From Lytechinus variegatus (lineage: Eukaryota; Echinodermata; Echinoidea; Temnopleuroida; Toxopneustidae): a DNA stretch of 64,000 nucleotides. The notes beneath the pieces were generated by a model that was not told where the DNA came from, did not search any database, and saw only the letters and a list, made by a program, of their open reading frames with translations. The stretch's first letter is position 1, and each line of letters begins with the position of its first letter. Below are positions 23,596-34,770 of this stretch, in pieces. The position numbers and the translations under genes are program-made. The stretch spans positions 56,435,048 through 56,499,047 of the forward strand of contig NC_054741.1 of assembly GCF_018143015.1 (NCBI RefSeq), in the 5' to 3' direction.

Positions 23596-24807
23596 GAGCA
23601 GCGGCGACACTTTTGGATGAAGGGTCTATCCATACACCCATGCTTTATATAATGTATATATGTACTTGTTGGAGGCTCGTTGTGAAGAATGGTCTGTTGG
23701 AATATAGCCGTGTCTCAAGGAAGAAATGTAATGGCTGCTCTAATAGTGAGAGTTTTTCCTTGAAATGTTGTTACAGTCGTTTATTCATTTCTCATTTTTA
23801 CATACACAGATTCTCTCAATCATGTAAATGAATATTTAAATGAAATTATATTAAGAGAATTTGGATATATTTATATATTTTGTACAATACAGTTGATTTC
23901 TATCAGTTTGTACTTGTAGGAAAATGTGTACTGTAAAAAATGAAGAAATTGGATCATGATTGTGTTCAATTGAATTGTAGCTTATTTTATCATATTAAAG
24001 TAAATATAATGATCTTCTTGTCTGCAAATAGTTGTTTTTGCAGGACTGTGCATTCTCCATGTAATATGATTAGAAGTAAAAAATGTTCTTCATATGTAAA
24101 ATAATAGAATTTCATCAAAATCAGAAATGAAATAACAAAGTCATGGCTTTTCAAATTTTGCAATATGAATTATACCCCTATATCTGTGAAACAGTTCTGT
24201 CATGGATATGGATTGAGTGAGCTGACAACCACCTTATACTTTTTGTGTATTTTATTATGAAAAATTACAATATTCATTTTAGTTTCTGCCTGTATAACAT
24301 TTAAAATATGATTGATTACTGATTGAATGTGATGTGCAAGAACCACATTGTTAGTGTGTATGTTTATTTTCTTGAATGTATTCGGTTTGTACTAGTAAAA
24401 GAAAAGGTGTACAATGAAAAAGAAGGATGTGTTCAAATGACTTGAAACTTATATTATCATATTAAAAAATGTTAATTTTGATCTTGTAGTTGCCTGCAAA
24501 GAGTTACACATGCGTTTAAAGGACAATATGTTCTCCAAACTGAAATATATATATAAGTAAAAGAGTACATCTACATAATTTGTGTATAAGACAATAGAAA
24601 TTCATCAAAATCCGAAATGAAGATTTTCAACTTTTTACATTATGCATTCTATCGGTGAAACAGTTATGAATGCCATCATGAATATGAATTGAGTGGGTTG
24701 AAAATGCCATCCTACCTTTTTTATTATGAAAAATACAGGATTCATTTTTTTTTGTTTCAGCTCGTAGAAATAAAAAATAAGAATGATTAGGGATCAAATG
24801 TGATGTA

Positions 24808-25211
24808 TAAGAACCACATTGGTGATCGGACTGACTTGTTTTGGGAGATAAAGACATAGTCCATACTCTTATAAGAAATGAAATAATTAAAAATTCATAA
24901 AAAAAGGAAAGTGAGAATATCAGCTTACTTGCTGCTTCATGACATGCATAAACAAAATAGATAAAATTTCAAATTCAACTTCCTTAGTTTTCATCAGGTT
25001 TTGAGGAAAATGTTCAGTGACATGCTTGCTCAATTTGAGTCCATTCAATTCATGTTATCATCAGCCTGAGCCTTAAAATAGTTGAAAGATGAAGGGTTCA
25101 TTGAACTTTGATTTATTATCCGTACATATGTTTACCTGTATCCTTTCACATACATAAGCATTGTAGAATCTTAACTTGTTTGAAAGACCAAATTAATTCA
25201 TCATCTTTAGC
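24808..25211. other. Non-coding flank before the LINE, paralogous to 48,015-48,435
   Basis: The phrases AAGAACCACATTGGTGAT, ATCAGCCTGAGCCTTAAAAT and AATTAATTCATCATCTTT occur in both places. No gene is seen. Confidence 0.5.
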
Positions 25212-25581
25212 AGATATCAAGGTTTTTTCTCTGATATTTTACACCAATTTCTCTCTGAATTTGAATTGCTTTTCTACAATGTTGTAAATTGTGTTGGAAC
25301 ACATCCCTCCAGGAGACATTTGATAATCAACATGGTATCATATGACATGGATTTATAGTGATATTTATATCTAAAGGATTTGAGTTCTTGTCATCATCTT
25401 CTCTGAGGTCCCATATATTACTTTCGATGTCAGCTTTACTTCAAGTTGATTTTGAACAGATTATCACAGCTCAGTGAACTATAGAAGTGTAACATTCAAT
25501 GACCTGGGCCTCAACTCCATTGTGCTGCTTTCAATAGCAAGACTTTCCAATCTACTCAAGATAAGCTTCTGATTGTCCAGC

Positions 25582-26319
25582 ATGTCAACCTCTCCTGTGA
25601 CCACCAGATCACGTTCAAAGGAAAACTCAACTCTCACAGAAGAAGTCATTAAGGATCTCCTACAGAACAAAGGCTTTATTGCATTGGTTCATGACTCAAT
25701 TAACAAGAAGATTAGAGTCCTGGAAGAAACTATTGAAAAGCAGGAATCAGAGATAATGGACTTACAGATCAGCAAAGCTACCAAAGAAAAGGAAATAGAA
25801 GGCCTAAAGAAAAGAGTAAATGAGCAGACAGACAAGATGAAAGGGATCAGCCACAGCATCAACGCACAAGAACAATATTCACGTCGAAACTGTCTTCGAT
25901 TTTTTGGATGTCCTGAGAGAAAAGGTGAAAGTACAGACAATATAGTGATGAAGATTGTCAAGGATACCCTCAAGGTCGACCTAAAGCTTGAAGACATAGA
26001 AAGAAGCCACCGAGTTGGTCCACCAGAGCAAGCTTCAGAAACCGGATCGGCACTTAAATCACCACGCGGAATCATAGTGAAATTCAAGTCCTATCGAAAA
26101 CGACAAGAAGTGATAGCAAACAGAAGAAAATTGAAAGGACAGAAAAGAGCGATAGTTGAAGATCTTACAACTACGAATCAAAAACTCCTGACCTCCACGA
26201 AAAATCATCCCGATGTTGAAGCTGCCTGGAGCAATGATGGTAGAATAATCGCTCTACTGAAAGGAAATGAACATAAGAAAAAGGTCATAAGAAATGAAGA
26301 TGATCTGAGAAAACTATGA
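25582..26319 (+). CDS. LINE ORF1 protein (coiled coil plus RRM-like/CTD)
   Basis: 245 residues from the ATG at 25,582; an upstream TTG is in frame but less likely. Residues about 40-95 are heptad-like and rich in E, K, I and L (for example LEETIEKQESEIMDLQISK), as in the coiled coil that trimerises LINE ORF1 proteins. The following part has the order NCLRFFGCPER, then DIERSHRVG, then PRGIIVKFKSYRKRQEV, which matches the L1-type ORF1 RNA-binding core (transposase_22-like). A basic C-terminus follows. The expected job is RNA binding and chaperoning in the retrotransposition particle. The frame is intact. There is no zinc knuckle. Confidence 0.8.
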   Translation: MSTSPVTTRSRSKENSTLTEEVIKDLLQNKGFIALVHDSINKKIRVLEETIEKQESEIMDLQISKATKEKEIEGLKKRVNEQTDKMKGISHSINAQEQYSRRNCLRFFGCPERKGESTDNIVMKIVKDTLKVDLKLEDIERSHRVGPPEQASETGSALKSPRGIIVKFKSYRKRQEVIANRRKLKGQKRAIVEDLTTTNQKLLTSTKNHPDVEAAWSNDGRIIALLKGNEHKKKVIRNEDDLRKL

Positions 26320-26749
26320 GAACAATAATAGAAAGTGGAAGAAAAACAAACTATTAAATCTCCTGGAAGGAACTTTCTCTTTATTTATAAAGTTAAAGTG
26401 AACTTTTACCATTCTCATTTTGTAAAACATTTTGTGATATATATTCCTCATTTGGAGTTAAAAAACTGTTGTCATTATTGTTACTTGTATTGATTGAAAA
26501 TTTTATTATTTTATGCTGTTCAATCATATTTTTGTATTGTTTTATATGTCAAACTTCTCAAAGTTTACATTTTTGTGATTTTAATGTGATGAAAGGACTT
26601 ATGAACCAACTTTCGTCTTTTTTTTATTACATATACACGAGTTGTTACAATATTACAATATGCAAAGCTGCAATCCTCTTCTTTATATATTTCTTAAGTA
26701 TTTTATTCAGAGTCTATGATAACATCAAAGTAAACACATTTTTATATAT

Positions 26750-29738
26750 ATGAGTAATCCTCTTGTTGATCTTGATCCAGAACTTAATGTAAACTGTTTA
26801 TCAAATGCATATACTTCTAATTATTATACACCGTCAGAGTTCAATGTACATTTTCAAAATAATAATGAATTCAGTCTGATACATTTCAATGCGCGTAGTC
26901 TTCATAAAAACTTTGATAGCATTTCAGATTTCTTGTCTACTCTAGAAAATAGGTTTTCGGTAATAGCCATATCAGAAACATGGATATCCGGCACACCTTT
27001 AATTCCATTTCACTTAGATGGTTATGATTTTGTAAACTTTGATAGAATAACAGGCAGAGGTGGTGGCGTTTGTTTTTTCATTGAAACTAATATAAATTTC
27101 TCTGTAAGAAATGACATTTTTCTGTCTGCAGATACAGAAACATGTGAATACTTATTTATTGACTTATTTAGACATGAAAAGGATAATTTGACCATAGGTG
27201 TTTTTTATAGAAAGCCAAGTACTGATGTTATATCATTCATTAATTTTTACTCTCAAACTCTTAGCATACTTGGTAATGATAAGAGAGACATTATCATGAC
27301 AGGGGATTTTAATATTGATATGATGAAAGAAAAAGAAGATAACACAAATTCGTTTTTAAATACGAACTCTTCTTTTGGTCTACATCCTGTCATTAATCAA
27401 CCCACCCGTATTACTTTAAATACAGCATCTCTTATTGATAATATTTTCTTAAACACCTTTGCAATAAATGTGGAAAGTGGTATTTTTTCTGTTGATATAA
27501 CTGATCATTTACCTGTATTTCTTATATTAAATAAAACTGACTTGCTTTCAAATAATCAGCAAAGGACCGATAACACATATAGACGTAAAATTACTGATGC
27601 TGGTGTGAGAAATTTACAAAAAGAACTTTATGATACTGATTGGTCATCAGTGTATTCTTGCAATGAAGTAAATAGTGCCTATGATATATTTTTGAATAAG
27701 TTTAACATTTTGTATGATAAAAATTTGCCTTTGATTTTCCAAAAGAAGAAGAAAACGTTTATACGTAAGCCATGGATTACTCCTGAATTATTAAGACACA
27801 TCAGAAAGAAAAATACATTATATAAAAAATTCCTTAACAATCGATCAACTTTTACTGAAACAAAGTATAAAAAGCAAAGAAATATAACTAATAATTTATT
27901 ACGTCATGCTAAAAAGAAGTATTTCTGCGAAAAAATATCAAAAAATAAAAATGATATCAAAGGTACCTGGTCTATCATAAATAAACTTCTCTGTAAACGC
28001 AAACGTAGTCTACCACAATATATTATATGTAATGATAAAAAAATTGATGACCCACAGTATATTGCAAATGAATTTAATAGTTACTTTGTAAATTGTTGTA
28101 CCAATATTTTAAGATCATCTGAGAATACTGCTGTAACTGATGAGTACACTTTATATCTAAGTAACTCATTCAATAACTCACTGTTTTTAAAACCCATTAC
28201 TGAATCAGAGATTATAGAAATCACCAAATCACTCAAAAAAGGCAACTCTTGTGGATTTGATGGCATTAATATTAATGTTGTAAAGAAAATCATATATTCT
28301 ATTGTAAAACCTTTGTATCACATATTTAATCTGTCTATATCATCAGGTAATGTTCCCGACAAATTAAAGATTGCTAAAATTGTACCAGTTTATAAAAAAG
28401 AAGATCCACATATTTGCAAAAACTACAGACCTATTTCAATATTACCATGCTTCTCAAAAATATTAGAAAAATGTATATATAATCGTTTGTACTCATTCCT
28501 AATACTTAATAATATACTAAATGATAGTCAATATGGATTTTAGAAGTAATCATTCCACATGTCATGCTACAATAGACCTTCAGGATAAAGTGGTATCGGC
28601 ATTGAACATTAATAAGTTTGGGGTAGGAATATTCATTGACCTTTCCAAGGCATTTGATATAGTAGATCACAATATTTTGTTAACCAAATTACAATATTAT
28701 GGTGTACGTGGGCTTCCATTTATCTGGTTTAAAAATTATTTACATAATCGTTATCAATTTACTCACTTTAACAATAAATCATCTTCTTATAGCTTAGTTA
28801 AACATGGAGTCCCCCAAGGTTCGATATTAGGTCCCTTGCTTTTTCTCATTTACGCTAACGATATTGTTATGTCATCTAGTAAATTTGATTACATAATGTA
28901 TGCAGACGATACTACACTTTTTTATACCCAACCAGACTTTAGGTATTTAAATGAAAACATTAATTCTGAATTACTACATGTATCCCGATGGTTTAAAGCC
29001 AATAAACTGGTGGTAAACATTGATAAATCCTCGTTTATATACTTTCATAACAAATTATCTAATGCAAGCAATATATGTAATGATCTTACTCCTAGTATTA
29101 ATTCAACCCAATTATCTAAGTCTAAGGTTGTTTGTTTTTTAGGTGTTCATGTTGATGAAAATTTGAATTGGGATTCACACATAAACTATTTAACTACTAA
29201 AGTATCGAAATGTACTGGAATTATGTATAAATTAAGAAGTTTTCTTCCTAAACCTGCATTACTCTCTATTTACAATTCATTAATATTATCACACATTCTT
29301 TATTGTATTGCTGTTTGGGGTAATTGCAGTAAATCTAAATTAGATAAACTCTTTAAATTACAAAAGAGAGCAGTTCGTATATGCACCAACAGTCATTACC
29401 TTTCACCCTCAACTCCTTTATTCCGTAAACTTAATACTTTAAATATTTTCCACCTTTATCAATATCAAGTTGCAATATTGGGGTTTTTCTACTTTAAAAA
29501 ATTATTACCAAATAAGATCAGTAAAATGTTTTGTATCAATAATGTTGTACATTGTCACACTACACGTATATGCAATTTGTTTCATTTATGGAAAGTAGGA
29601 AAATCTTATGTACAAAAAGCTATACGTTTCAGCTTCCCAACAATCTGGAATTCTATTCCGAAATTTGTTCGCACATGCAAGTCTCTTTCCCTCTTTAAAA
29701 GAAAATTAAAACAATACTTTTATTCTAAATATTCCTAA
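26750..29738 (+). pseudogene. LINE ORF2 (AP endonuclease plus reverse transcriptase), one frameshift
   Basis: The frame from the ATG at 26,750 carries the endonuclease motifs NARSL, ISETWIS, GVFYRKPS, TGDFNIDM and TDHLPVF in the first 260 residues. It then enters the reverse transcriptase (YRPISILPCFSKILEK) and stops at 28,543 just after QYGF. The sequence resumes in another frame (RSNHSTCHATIDL) to 29,738, with FIDLSKAFDIVDH, GVPQGSILGPLLF and the catalytic YADD. One extra T in the TTTT at about 28,533-28,536 explains the break. The C-terminal part ends WNSIPKFVRTCKSL and a basic tail, typical of this LINE group. No RNase H is seen. A single lesion implies a young copy. Confidence 0.9.
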
Positions 29739-30403
29739 TTTTGCAGCTATGTTACAATATTCTAGACGATTTGCCATAATTTTTTTTCTTTTTTTCATAT
29801 TTTATACCGTATGTCCGTTTCTTAATCCACTTACTTTTGTAACCTAAGTTGTCATACATGCTTTGATTATTGTATATACTAAGTAGCCTCCAAAATAGCA
29901 TTTATTATTCTTAGGAGACTTTAACTCACAAGGCCACTTTTGGCTTTATTTTAAGTCCTCCTTTTCGTTTCTCATATTATTACTGTATACACAGGCCTAA
30001 TTATGCATGAATATCATTGTATTTATTTTAGTAGTATTTTGCATGTTTACATTTTTTAAATACTGATGTATATATTTGAATGTGTTTTTAGAAATGAATA
30101 AATAAATGAACTGAAACTGAAACTGAAGATAACTCTCTCTGGTCTATGCTTCCAAACACATGGCTGTTTCTGTCAATTCACATTACTTGAATATATAATA
30201 CATCAACAATAAACCTTATACTAACATGAAAAGAGAATGCAAGATATAAATGTATATATATCGAACTCTCAACATTTATAAATTGTTTGCCATTTTGTTT
30301 ACGATGCTACAGTAATTTAGTGAAAACAATACTGCAGAGGTGAATGGATTCTATTGCTGTTTTAAATGGAAAGCAAAATAAGTATTTTAGAGTACTCTAT
30401 TTA

Positions 30404-30811
30404 ATGAAGGTTTGCATGGTGGCATGTACAATCGCAGATATGGTTTACGGTACACCATGTGGAGTGTTATAGAAACAGTGGATAGCAGAAGGAAAAAAAT
30501 GGATAGGCGAGAAAGTGGAAATTTGAGAGTAGAGTAATCTTTCTTGAATGTAGTCCTGAAAAGTCTCTCTACTGCTTCTACTCATCATCTCTACTCGCGG
30601 ACTCAAGCAAGCATCTCCTCATCCATCCTACTACTCAAGCTGTTTCAACTCATCAATCTCTTCTGGTTTACAGTCCTTTTCAGGACTACATTCAAGAAAG
30701 ATTGCTCTTCTCTCAAATTTCCACTTTCTCGCCCATCCATTTCTTTTCTTCTATCCACTGTTTCTATAAAACTCCACATGGTGTACCGTAAACCACATTT
30801 GCGATAGTCTG
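30404..30811. mobile_element. Foldback MITE with arms of about 130 bp
   Basis: The left arm (about 30,426-30,561) and right arm (about 30,675-30,806) are inverted copies. Both contain, on opposite strands, GGTTTACGGTACACCATGTG, GAAAGTGGAAATTTGAG and TTGAATGTAGTCCTGAAAAG. TTTA lies at both edges (30,400-30,403 and 30,812-30,815), and the unit-2 paralog at about 48,718 is uninterrupted. There is no coding frame. Confidence 0.8.
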
Positions 30812-31214
30812 TTTATCTTTAAAATGTTTTTATCACTTTCTAGAAATTAATTAGTCAAGAAAATTGACTTATTAAAAAATTAAAACTCAAAGTTAGTTAT
30901 GCACCTGAAAATATCTGAAAATCGACTTAGATATGCATTTGTGTCATTCAGTCATTTACTGAACATTCCTAGTTATCAAGTATTCCTACTAGTTTTCTTT
31001 ACTCTGCCCCCCTCTCTCTCTATCACTTTGTCTCTTTCTCTCTTCCATCTTTCAATAAGATCTAGATATACCTTGCACACTACATAATTATGTACATGTT
31101 ATTTGCGTAGTCAGAAACATAAGTCTAATTCTTTAAGATGATACATAATAAAGGTCATGATAATTATTGTATGAGAATTTTGTCTTTTGTTAGTTCAAGA
31201 GTTAAATCAACAAT

Positions 31215-31345
31215 TACGCGTGACGGAGAGAGAAAGAGAGAGAAAGAAAAGGGGTGGGGGTATATAGGGAGCAAAAGGATGGGGTATGCTATATATAGAG
31301 AGAGAGGAAGGGGGAGAGAGAGAAATAGGATTAAAACACACAATG
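31215..31345. repeat. GA-rich simple repeat
   Basis: Interrupted GAGA and GAAA runs. The unit-2 counterpart at 49,121-49,258 is longer. Open frames on both strands here are repeat artefacts. Confidence 0.75.
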
Positions 31346-31914
31346 TGAGAAGGAGGGGGATAGAAGGGGTTCCTCTTTGGAAAGAACTCAACTACAAAGA
31401 ACTTTAGGCATTGATCAAACAATGGTACCCATTTCACCAATATAATCAATATCTAGCAGTTTTCAATCAGTGAAAGTGATATAAAATCGAAATACAACAG
31501 CAGAATTCTGATGAAAAACATACTGTTTATCAAATATATTTAATTTGTCAGAAAAAAAACAAATTATAAATGTGTAGAGGAATTGCAGTTTGGAAGAACC
31601 CGATTGTACATTTTAAGTCTTGAATTATTACTTTCAATTTGTAGCGGACAAATTCCCAATTCAATCAGCATTTGAGATTACTTAGATGAAAATTCTGTCC
31701 AAAGACACCATGTCTCTGGATGATGATGTGAGTGAATATAATTTAAATTATTAGGATACTCTTCATGAAAGGTTTGATTAGTACGTCTGGAGAGAAATCA
31801 TGAAAGAAAGAAAAATGGTTTCAACTGTACACGATCATGACAATAAATATGGTAGTCTTATACTATATTGGAAATAAATACTGAATTGAATTGAATATAT
31901 TATTCTTCTCAATA
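31346..31914. other. Non-coding flank, paralogous to 50,885-52,415
   Basis: Phrases such as GTTCCTCTTTGGAAAGAA and GACACCATGTCT recur in unit 2. The unit-2 copy is interrupted by an L1-like fragment. No gene is seen. Confidence 0.45.
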
Positions 31915-32017
31915 TTATTCCATGACAGCTGTGAAAATAATTATTCCTTCCTACCTGTCATTTGAATGTAGATCATCATTCTGAATATTAACTGCCAAGT
32001 CCCAAATAACTTCTCAC

Positions 32018-32093
32018 CTGCAAAACCCAGTCCCTCTTGGCTTCGCCGAAAACAACTCTCTCTTGAGGAGAGCTTTTTTGAAGGACATCTGCC
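32018..32093 (-). CDS. Candidate 76 nt internal exon of an unrecognised gene (minus strand)
   Basis: On the minus strand this is bounded by an AG acceptor (CTCTAG|GGC) and a strong CAG|GTGAGA donor. The paralog at 52,527-52,602 has the same length and both splice signals, although the acceptor side differs by a 5-base indel just outside. One frame reads QMSFKKALLKRELFSAK and onward in both, with two substitutions. The surrounding 31,915-32,097 has about four mismatches in 180 bases, well below neighbouring divergence. I do not recognise the peptide. It could also be a conserved non-coding element. Confidence 0.3.
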
Positions 32094-32480
32094 CTAGAGT
32101 CTGTGGGATTACTGGACCCTGGCTTTGCGAATGGGAGGGAGATCAGATCAGGAATCACCAAATGGTCTGCCTCCTGTACCAGAACTACACACTGCAAGTG
32201 ATCTTCAAGGTTTTCATCACCAAAGATGAATCCTCTACACTGGACACAAAGAGCAAATTGAGAGGCATATAGTGGCTCACTTGTAAAGCGGCAGATTGAT
32301 GCAGGATCATGCAATCTCTGGCCTAAGATGTAAATATAACCTTCGGCAAATGCCAGGCAATCATTTTAAGATTTATGCTATAATTGAGGATTATTTTCAT
32401 TATCATTATTATCATTATATGCATAAATGGATGAAAATCCCTCCGGTTCAAATAGAGGTGTGGTATGACCTATTTTGGTT

Positions 32481-32864
32481 ACGCTTCGTAATTCCGAAAC
32501 ACGTAAATTGCCTATACCTCGATGTTCGTTAATCCCAAAATGTAAAAGGGTTCGTTAATCCGAACATTTGTGGCGTTATTCCGAAGGTTCGATTATCCGC
32601 AAACGAAAAAAGGTTGGATGTTCCGAAGGTTCGTTAGTCCGAAAACGAAATAAGATTTGTTGTTCCGAAGGTTCGTTAATCCGAAAACGAAATAAGGTTC
32701 GTTTTCGGATTAACGAACCTTCGGCATTACGAACCTCGCTTTGTTTTCGGGCTAACGAACCTTCGGAATTACGAACCTCATTTCGTTTTCAGACTTACGA
32801 ACCTTCGGAATAACGAAGCTTCGGAATTACGAAGCTTCGGAATTACGAATGTATGCGACGTATT
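32481..32864. mobile_element. Self-complementary TTCGTTAATCCGAA element with a recognisable empty site
   Basis: It begins GGTTACGCTTCGTAATTCCG and ends AATTACGAATGTATGCGACG, roughly inverted. It is made almost wholly of opposing GGTTCGTTAATCCGAA and TTCGGATTAACGAACC phrases, with the turn at about 32,700. The unit-2/3 boundary at 52,905 reads TGACCTATTTCAAGC without it, and TATTT flanks both sides here. There is no coding capacity. Confidence 0.7.
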
Positions 32865-32868
32865 TCAA

Positions 32869-32952
32869 GCTGCCTCTCGTTATCTTCCTATGCCGAAAAT
32901 ACGAAAGTTTAAATTTTCGTATTTTCGGCATAGGAAGATAACGAGAGGCAGC
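32869..32952. repeat. Perfect 38 bp inverted repeat with 8-base loop
   Basis: The arms 32,869-32,906 and 32,915-32,952 are exact reverse complements (GCTGCCTCTCGTTATCTTCC... and its mate). Part of the arm is repeated again directly after. The paralog near 52,915 has a single diverged copy only. Confidence 0.9.
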
Positions 32953-33044
32953 TTCCTATGCCGAAAATACGAAAGTTTTAATTTTAAAAATCATTGGAGT
33001 GCTTGCTTCTGGTTGGAGGGGGGGGGGGCATTTTATCGTATGAT

Positions 33045-33290
33045 CCTCAGTCTTCAGATCTGTATAAAGGCCTACGTGAGAAACTATGATCTGCTACTGT
33101 ATAGCTATCCGATCGTATTCCGAATATCATCCCTTCTTCCATTAAAGAGGCATCTACATCCTCTGCATTCAAAAGTCGCCTTAAAACTTATTTGTATAAG
33201 CGGTTCTATGATTGAGACAGTCTACAAATAGCTTTAATCCTCTCTCTGATATACGCTATACAAGCATCGTATTATTATTATTATTGAAGT
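33045..33290 (+). mobile_element. LINE 3' fragment (ORF2 C-terminus and tail)
   Basis: The frame ending at TGA 33,213-33,215 reads IPNIIPSSIKEASTSSAF then KSRLKTYLYKRFYD, the usual LINE ORF2 tail (an SxxAFKxxLKTxLF pattern). It is followed by a (ATT)n microsatellite near 33,271. It is 5' truncated. Confidence 0.65.
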
Positions 33291-33845
33291 GTTTCATAGG
33301 GTTTGTCGGACGTTTTATCCCACAAGTCCTATTTCTATTCAACAGCTACTTTAGAAATGATGTTTTTTCAGCCAAACAAAATCGTGGAAAGTTGTCAAGA
33401 CAAAATGTTGATGAATTGCTATCATACGATGAAGGTTTAATTTATGTCATTATAACAAATTGCTCTTTTTTAATTCCAAAGGGGTGTTGCAAGAAACTTG
33501 CGATCAATTGCAAGTCTATTTTCAGTCCCTAAATCGATCAAGTTTTTAGATTAAAAACAAATTTGCGATTGATGTCTAATCTGCTTCTTGAAACAAGCAG
33601 TGTAATCTGACTTGCTACAGTTAAGATTGATTTATCAAGTGTAAAATGACAACAGAATATTTACAATTGATTGCAAAAATTATCTTGCAACACCCCAAGT
33701 CTCATTTGATACAAAGTCATGAGGTTATGTGAAAAATTTATATTTAAAGCCATGCGATCGTGTAGAGGCACAGAGGTACAGAATACCATCATCGTCATGG
33801 TTATTGTTATCATAATTATTTGACATTACATTTTCAATGTTCGGT

Positions 33846-34033
33846 GGAATTTCCCCCCGTCACTGAATAGACTGCTTGGTAAATATGTAAAATTCGTTTA
33901 CGATGAATGAATCACATTGTAATATTAACTGCACAACACTGTGGACACGGGGAGGACTGAGACCAATAACATTGCATTTTTTTTTTATATAGAACGAAAT
34001 TTACTTCTGGAATTAACGGATATAGACAAAGGT
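33846..34033 (+). promoter_or_regulatory. P1 promoter block and first-exon donor of TRIM unit 2
   Basis: GGAATTTCCC at 33,846-33,855 (GGGAAATTCC on the other strand, kappaB consensus), CCAAT at 33,963, TATATAG at 33,986-33,992, and AAAG|GTGAGT with donor GT at 34,032. The stretch from TATATAGAACGAAAT to the donor is nearly the same as in units 1 and 3. The TRIM-2 coding exon lies 9.5 kb downstream. Confidence 0.6.
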
Positions 34034-34519
34034 GAGTGAATTTAACTATTCTTGTATTGTTTGAAGGGTAGGTGTCTTACACACCTTAAGGATTGATAGT
34101 ATTTAGCAAGATGAAAAAAATGGAGAGGAAATTCCGTTACTAAATATTACAATGTACATTAACTTTTTGTCAAACCGGAAGTAAGATGAAAAAATAAAGT
34201 GGAGTGGAACCCAAAGTGGATTTTTTTAAATGACAATTTGATAATGTTTGTCTATCCCATGGGAACTTCAAAGAAATATGACAATTTAGTATCACTCAAT
34301 ACAAACCATACTGTACATTTATTGTTTGTAGGCTATATTTCACTTGAAATGTCGTACCATTTAGACTTTAATGAAGATAGTTATTGAGCAAACCCATGGA
34401 AATAGTGTATGTCACTGATACTAATAGACACGGTCTTAAATCATATTATGGAAATTAAGTTCACCCAATCCTGAAACAAAATGCACATAGTTAAGTCAGG
34501 TATGAATACCTCAGATATT

Positions 34520-34770
34520 TTATCTTGCCAGGTCGACATGATAACGTTATTATGTCAACCTCGCAAAACGTTATCTCGCCAAGTCGACTCTTGGAACGTA
34601 TATCGATTTGGCAAAACACATTATCTCGCCAAATCGACTGATAAAAAGTTGTATGTCGGCAACTTTGCGAGATACGTGTTGGACGTGTTGTTCAAAGGCT
34701 TGTTACCATATAACATTTTTATAAGTCAACTTGGCAAGATAATTGGCCATGTCAACATAAGCAGAGGCGT
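34520..34770 (+). repeat. Self-complementary CGACTTGGCGAGATAA repeat, native copy
   Basis: It is the counterpart of 15,660-16,005, and may be part of a larger transposon with the C-run segment at 34,832-34,845. Confidence 0.55.

Larger units (their letters stand above)
14903..24807 (+). repeat. Nested tandem duplication, second copy
   Basis: It matches 5,629-14,906 in order and orientation. It differs by carrying the inverted insert 15,391-17,470 in place of the hAT-like element, and by continuing past 24,807 into sequence that is paralogous to unit 2 (48,015 onward). The first copy stops at 14,906, so this copy holds the native right boundary. Confidence 0.85.
25217..30126 (+). mobile_element. 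CR1/L2-group LINE, nearly full length, 4.9 kb
   Basis: AGATA flanks it at 25,212-25,216 and 30,127-30,131. The unoccupied site in unit 2 (about 48,421-48,440) reads CATCTTTTGTAGATAACTCT, so the ends are well fixed. Layout: 5' UTR of about 365 bp, ORF1, a 430 bp spacer, ORF2 with endonuclease and reverse transcriptase, then a 3' UTR ending in three copies of ACTGAA. The short microsatellite tail in place of poly(A), and the ORF2 layout without RNase H, fit the CR1/L2/Jockey group. The clade call is by motif only. Confidence 0.9.

Noticed and set aside
28521-28545. Programmed frameshift in LINE ORF2
   Set aside because: It falls inside the reverse transcriptase at a plain T-run with no stimulatory structure visible. 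A slip mutation or read error is simpler.
31988-32314. 108-codon minus frame as a full gene
   Set aside because: The paralog at 52,450-52,820 shifts frame within it. Only the 76 nt part with splice signals is a reasonable candidate.
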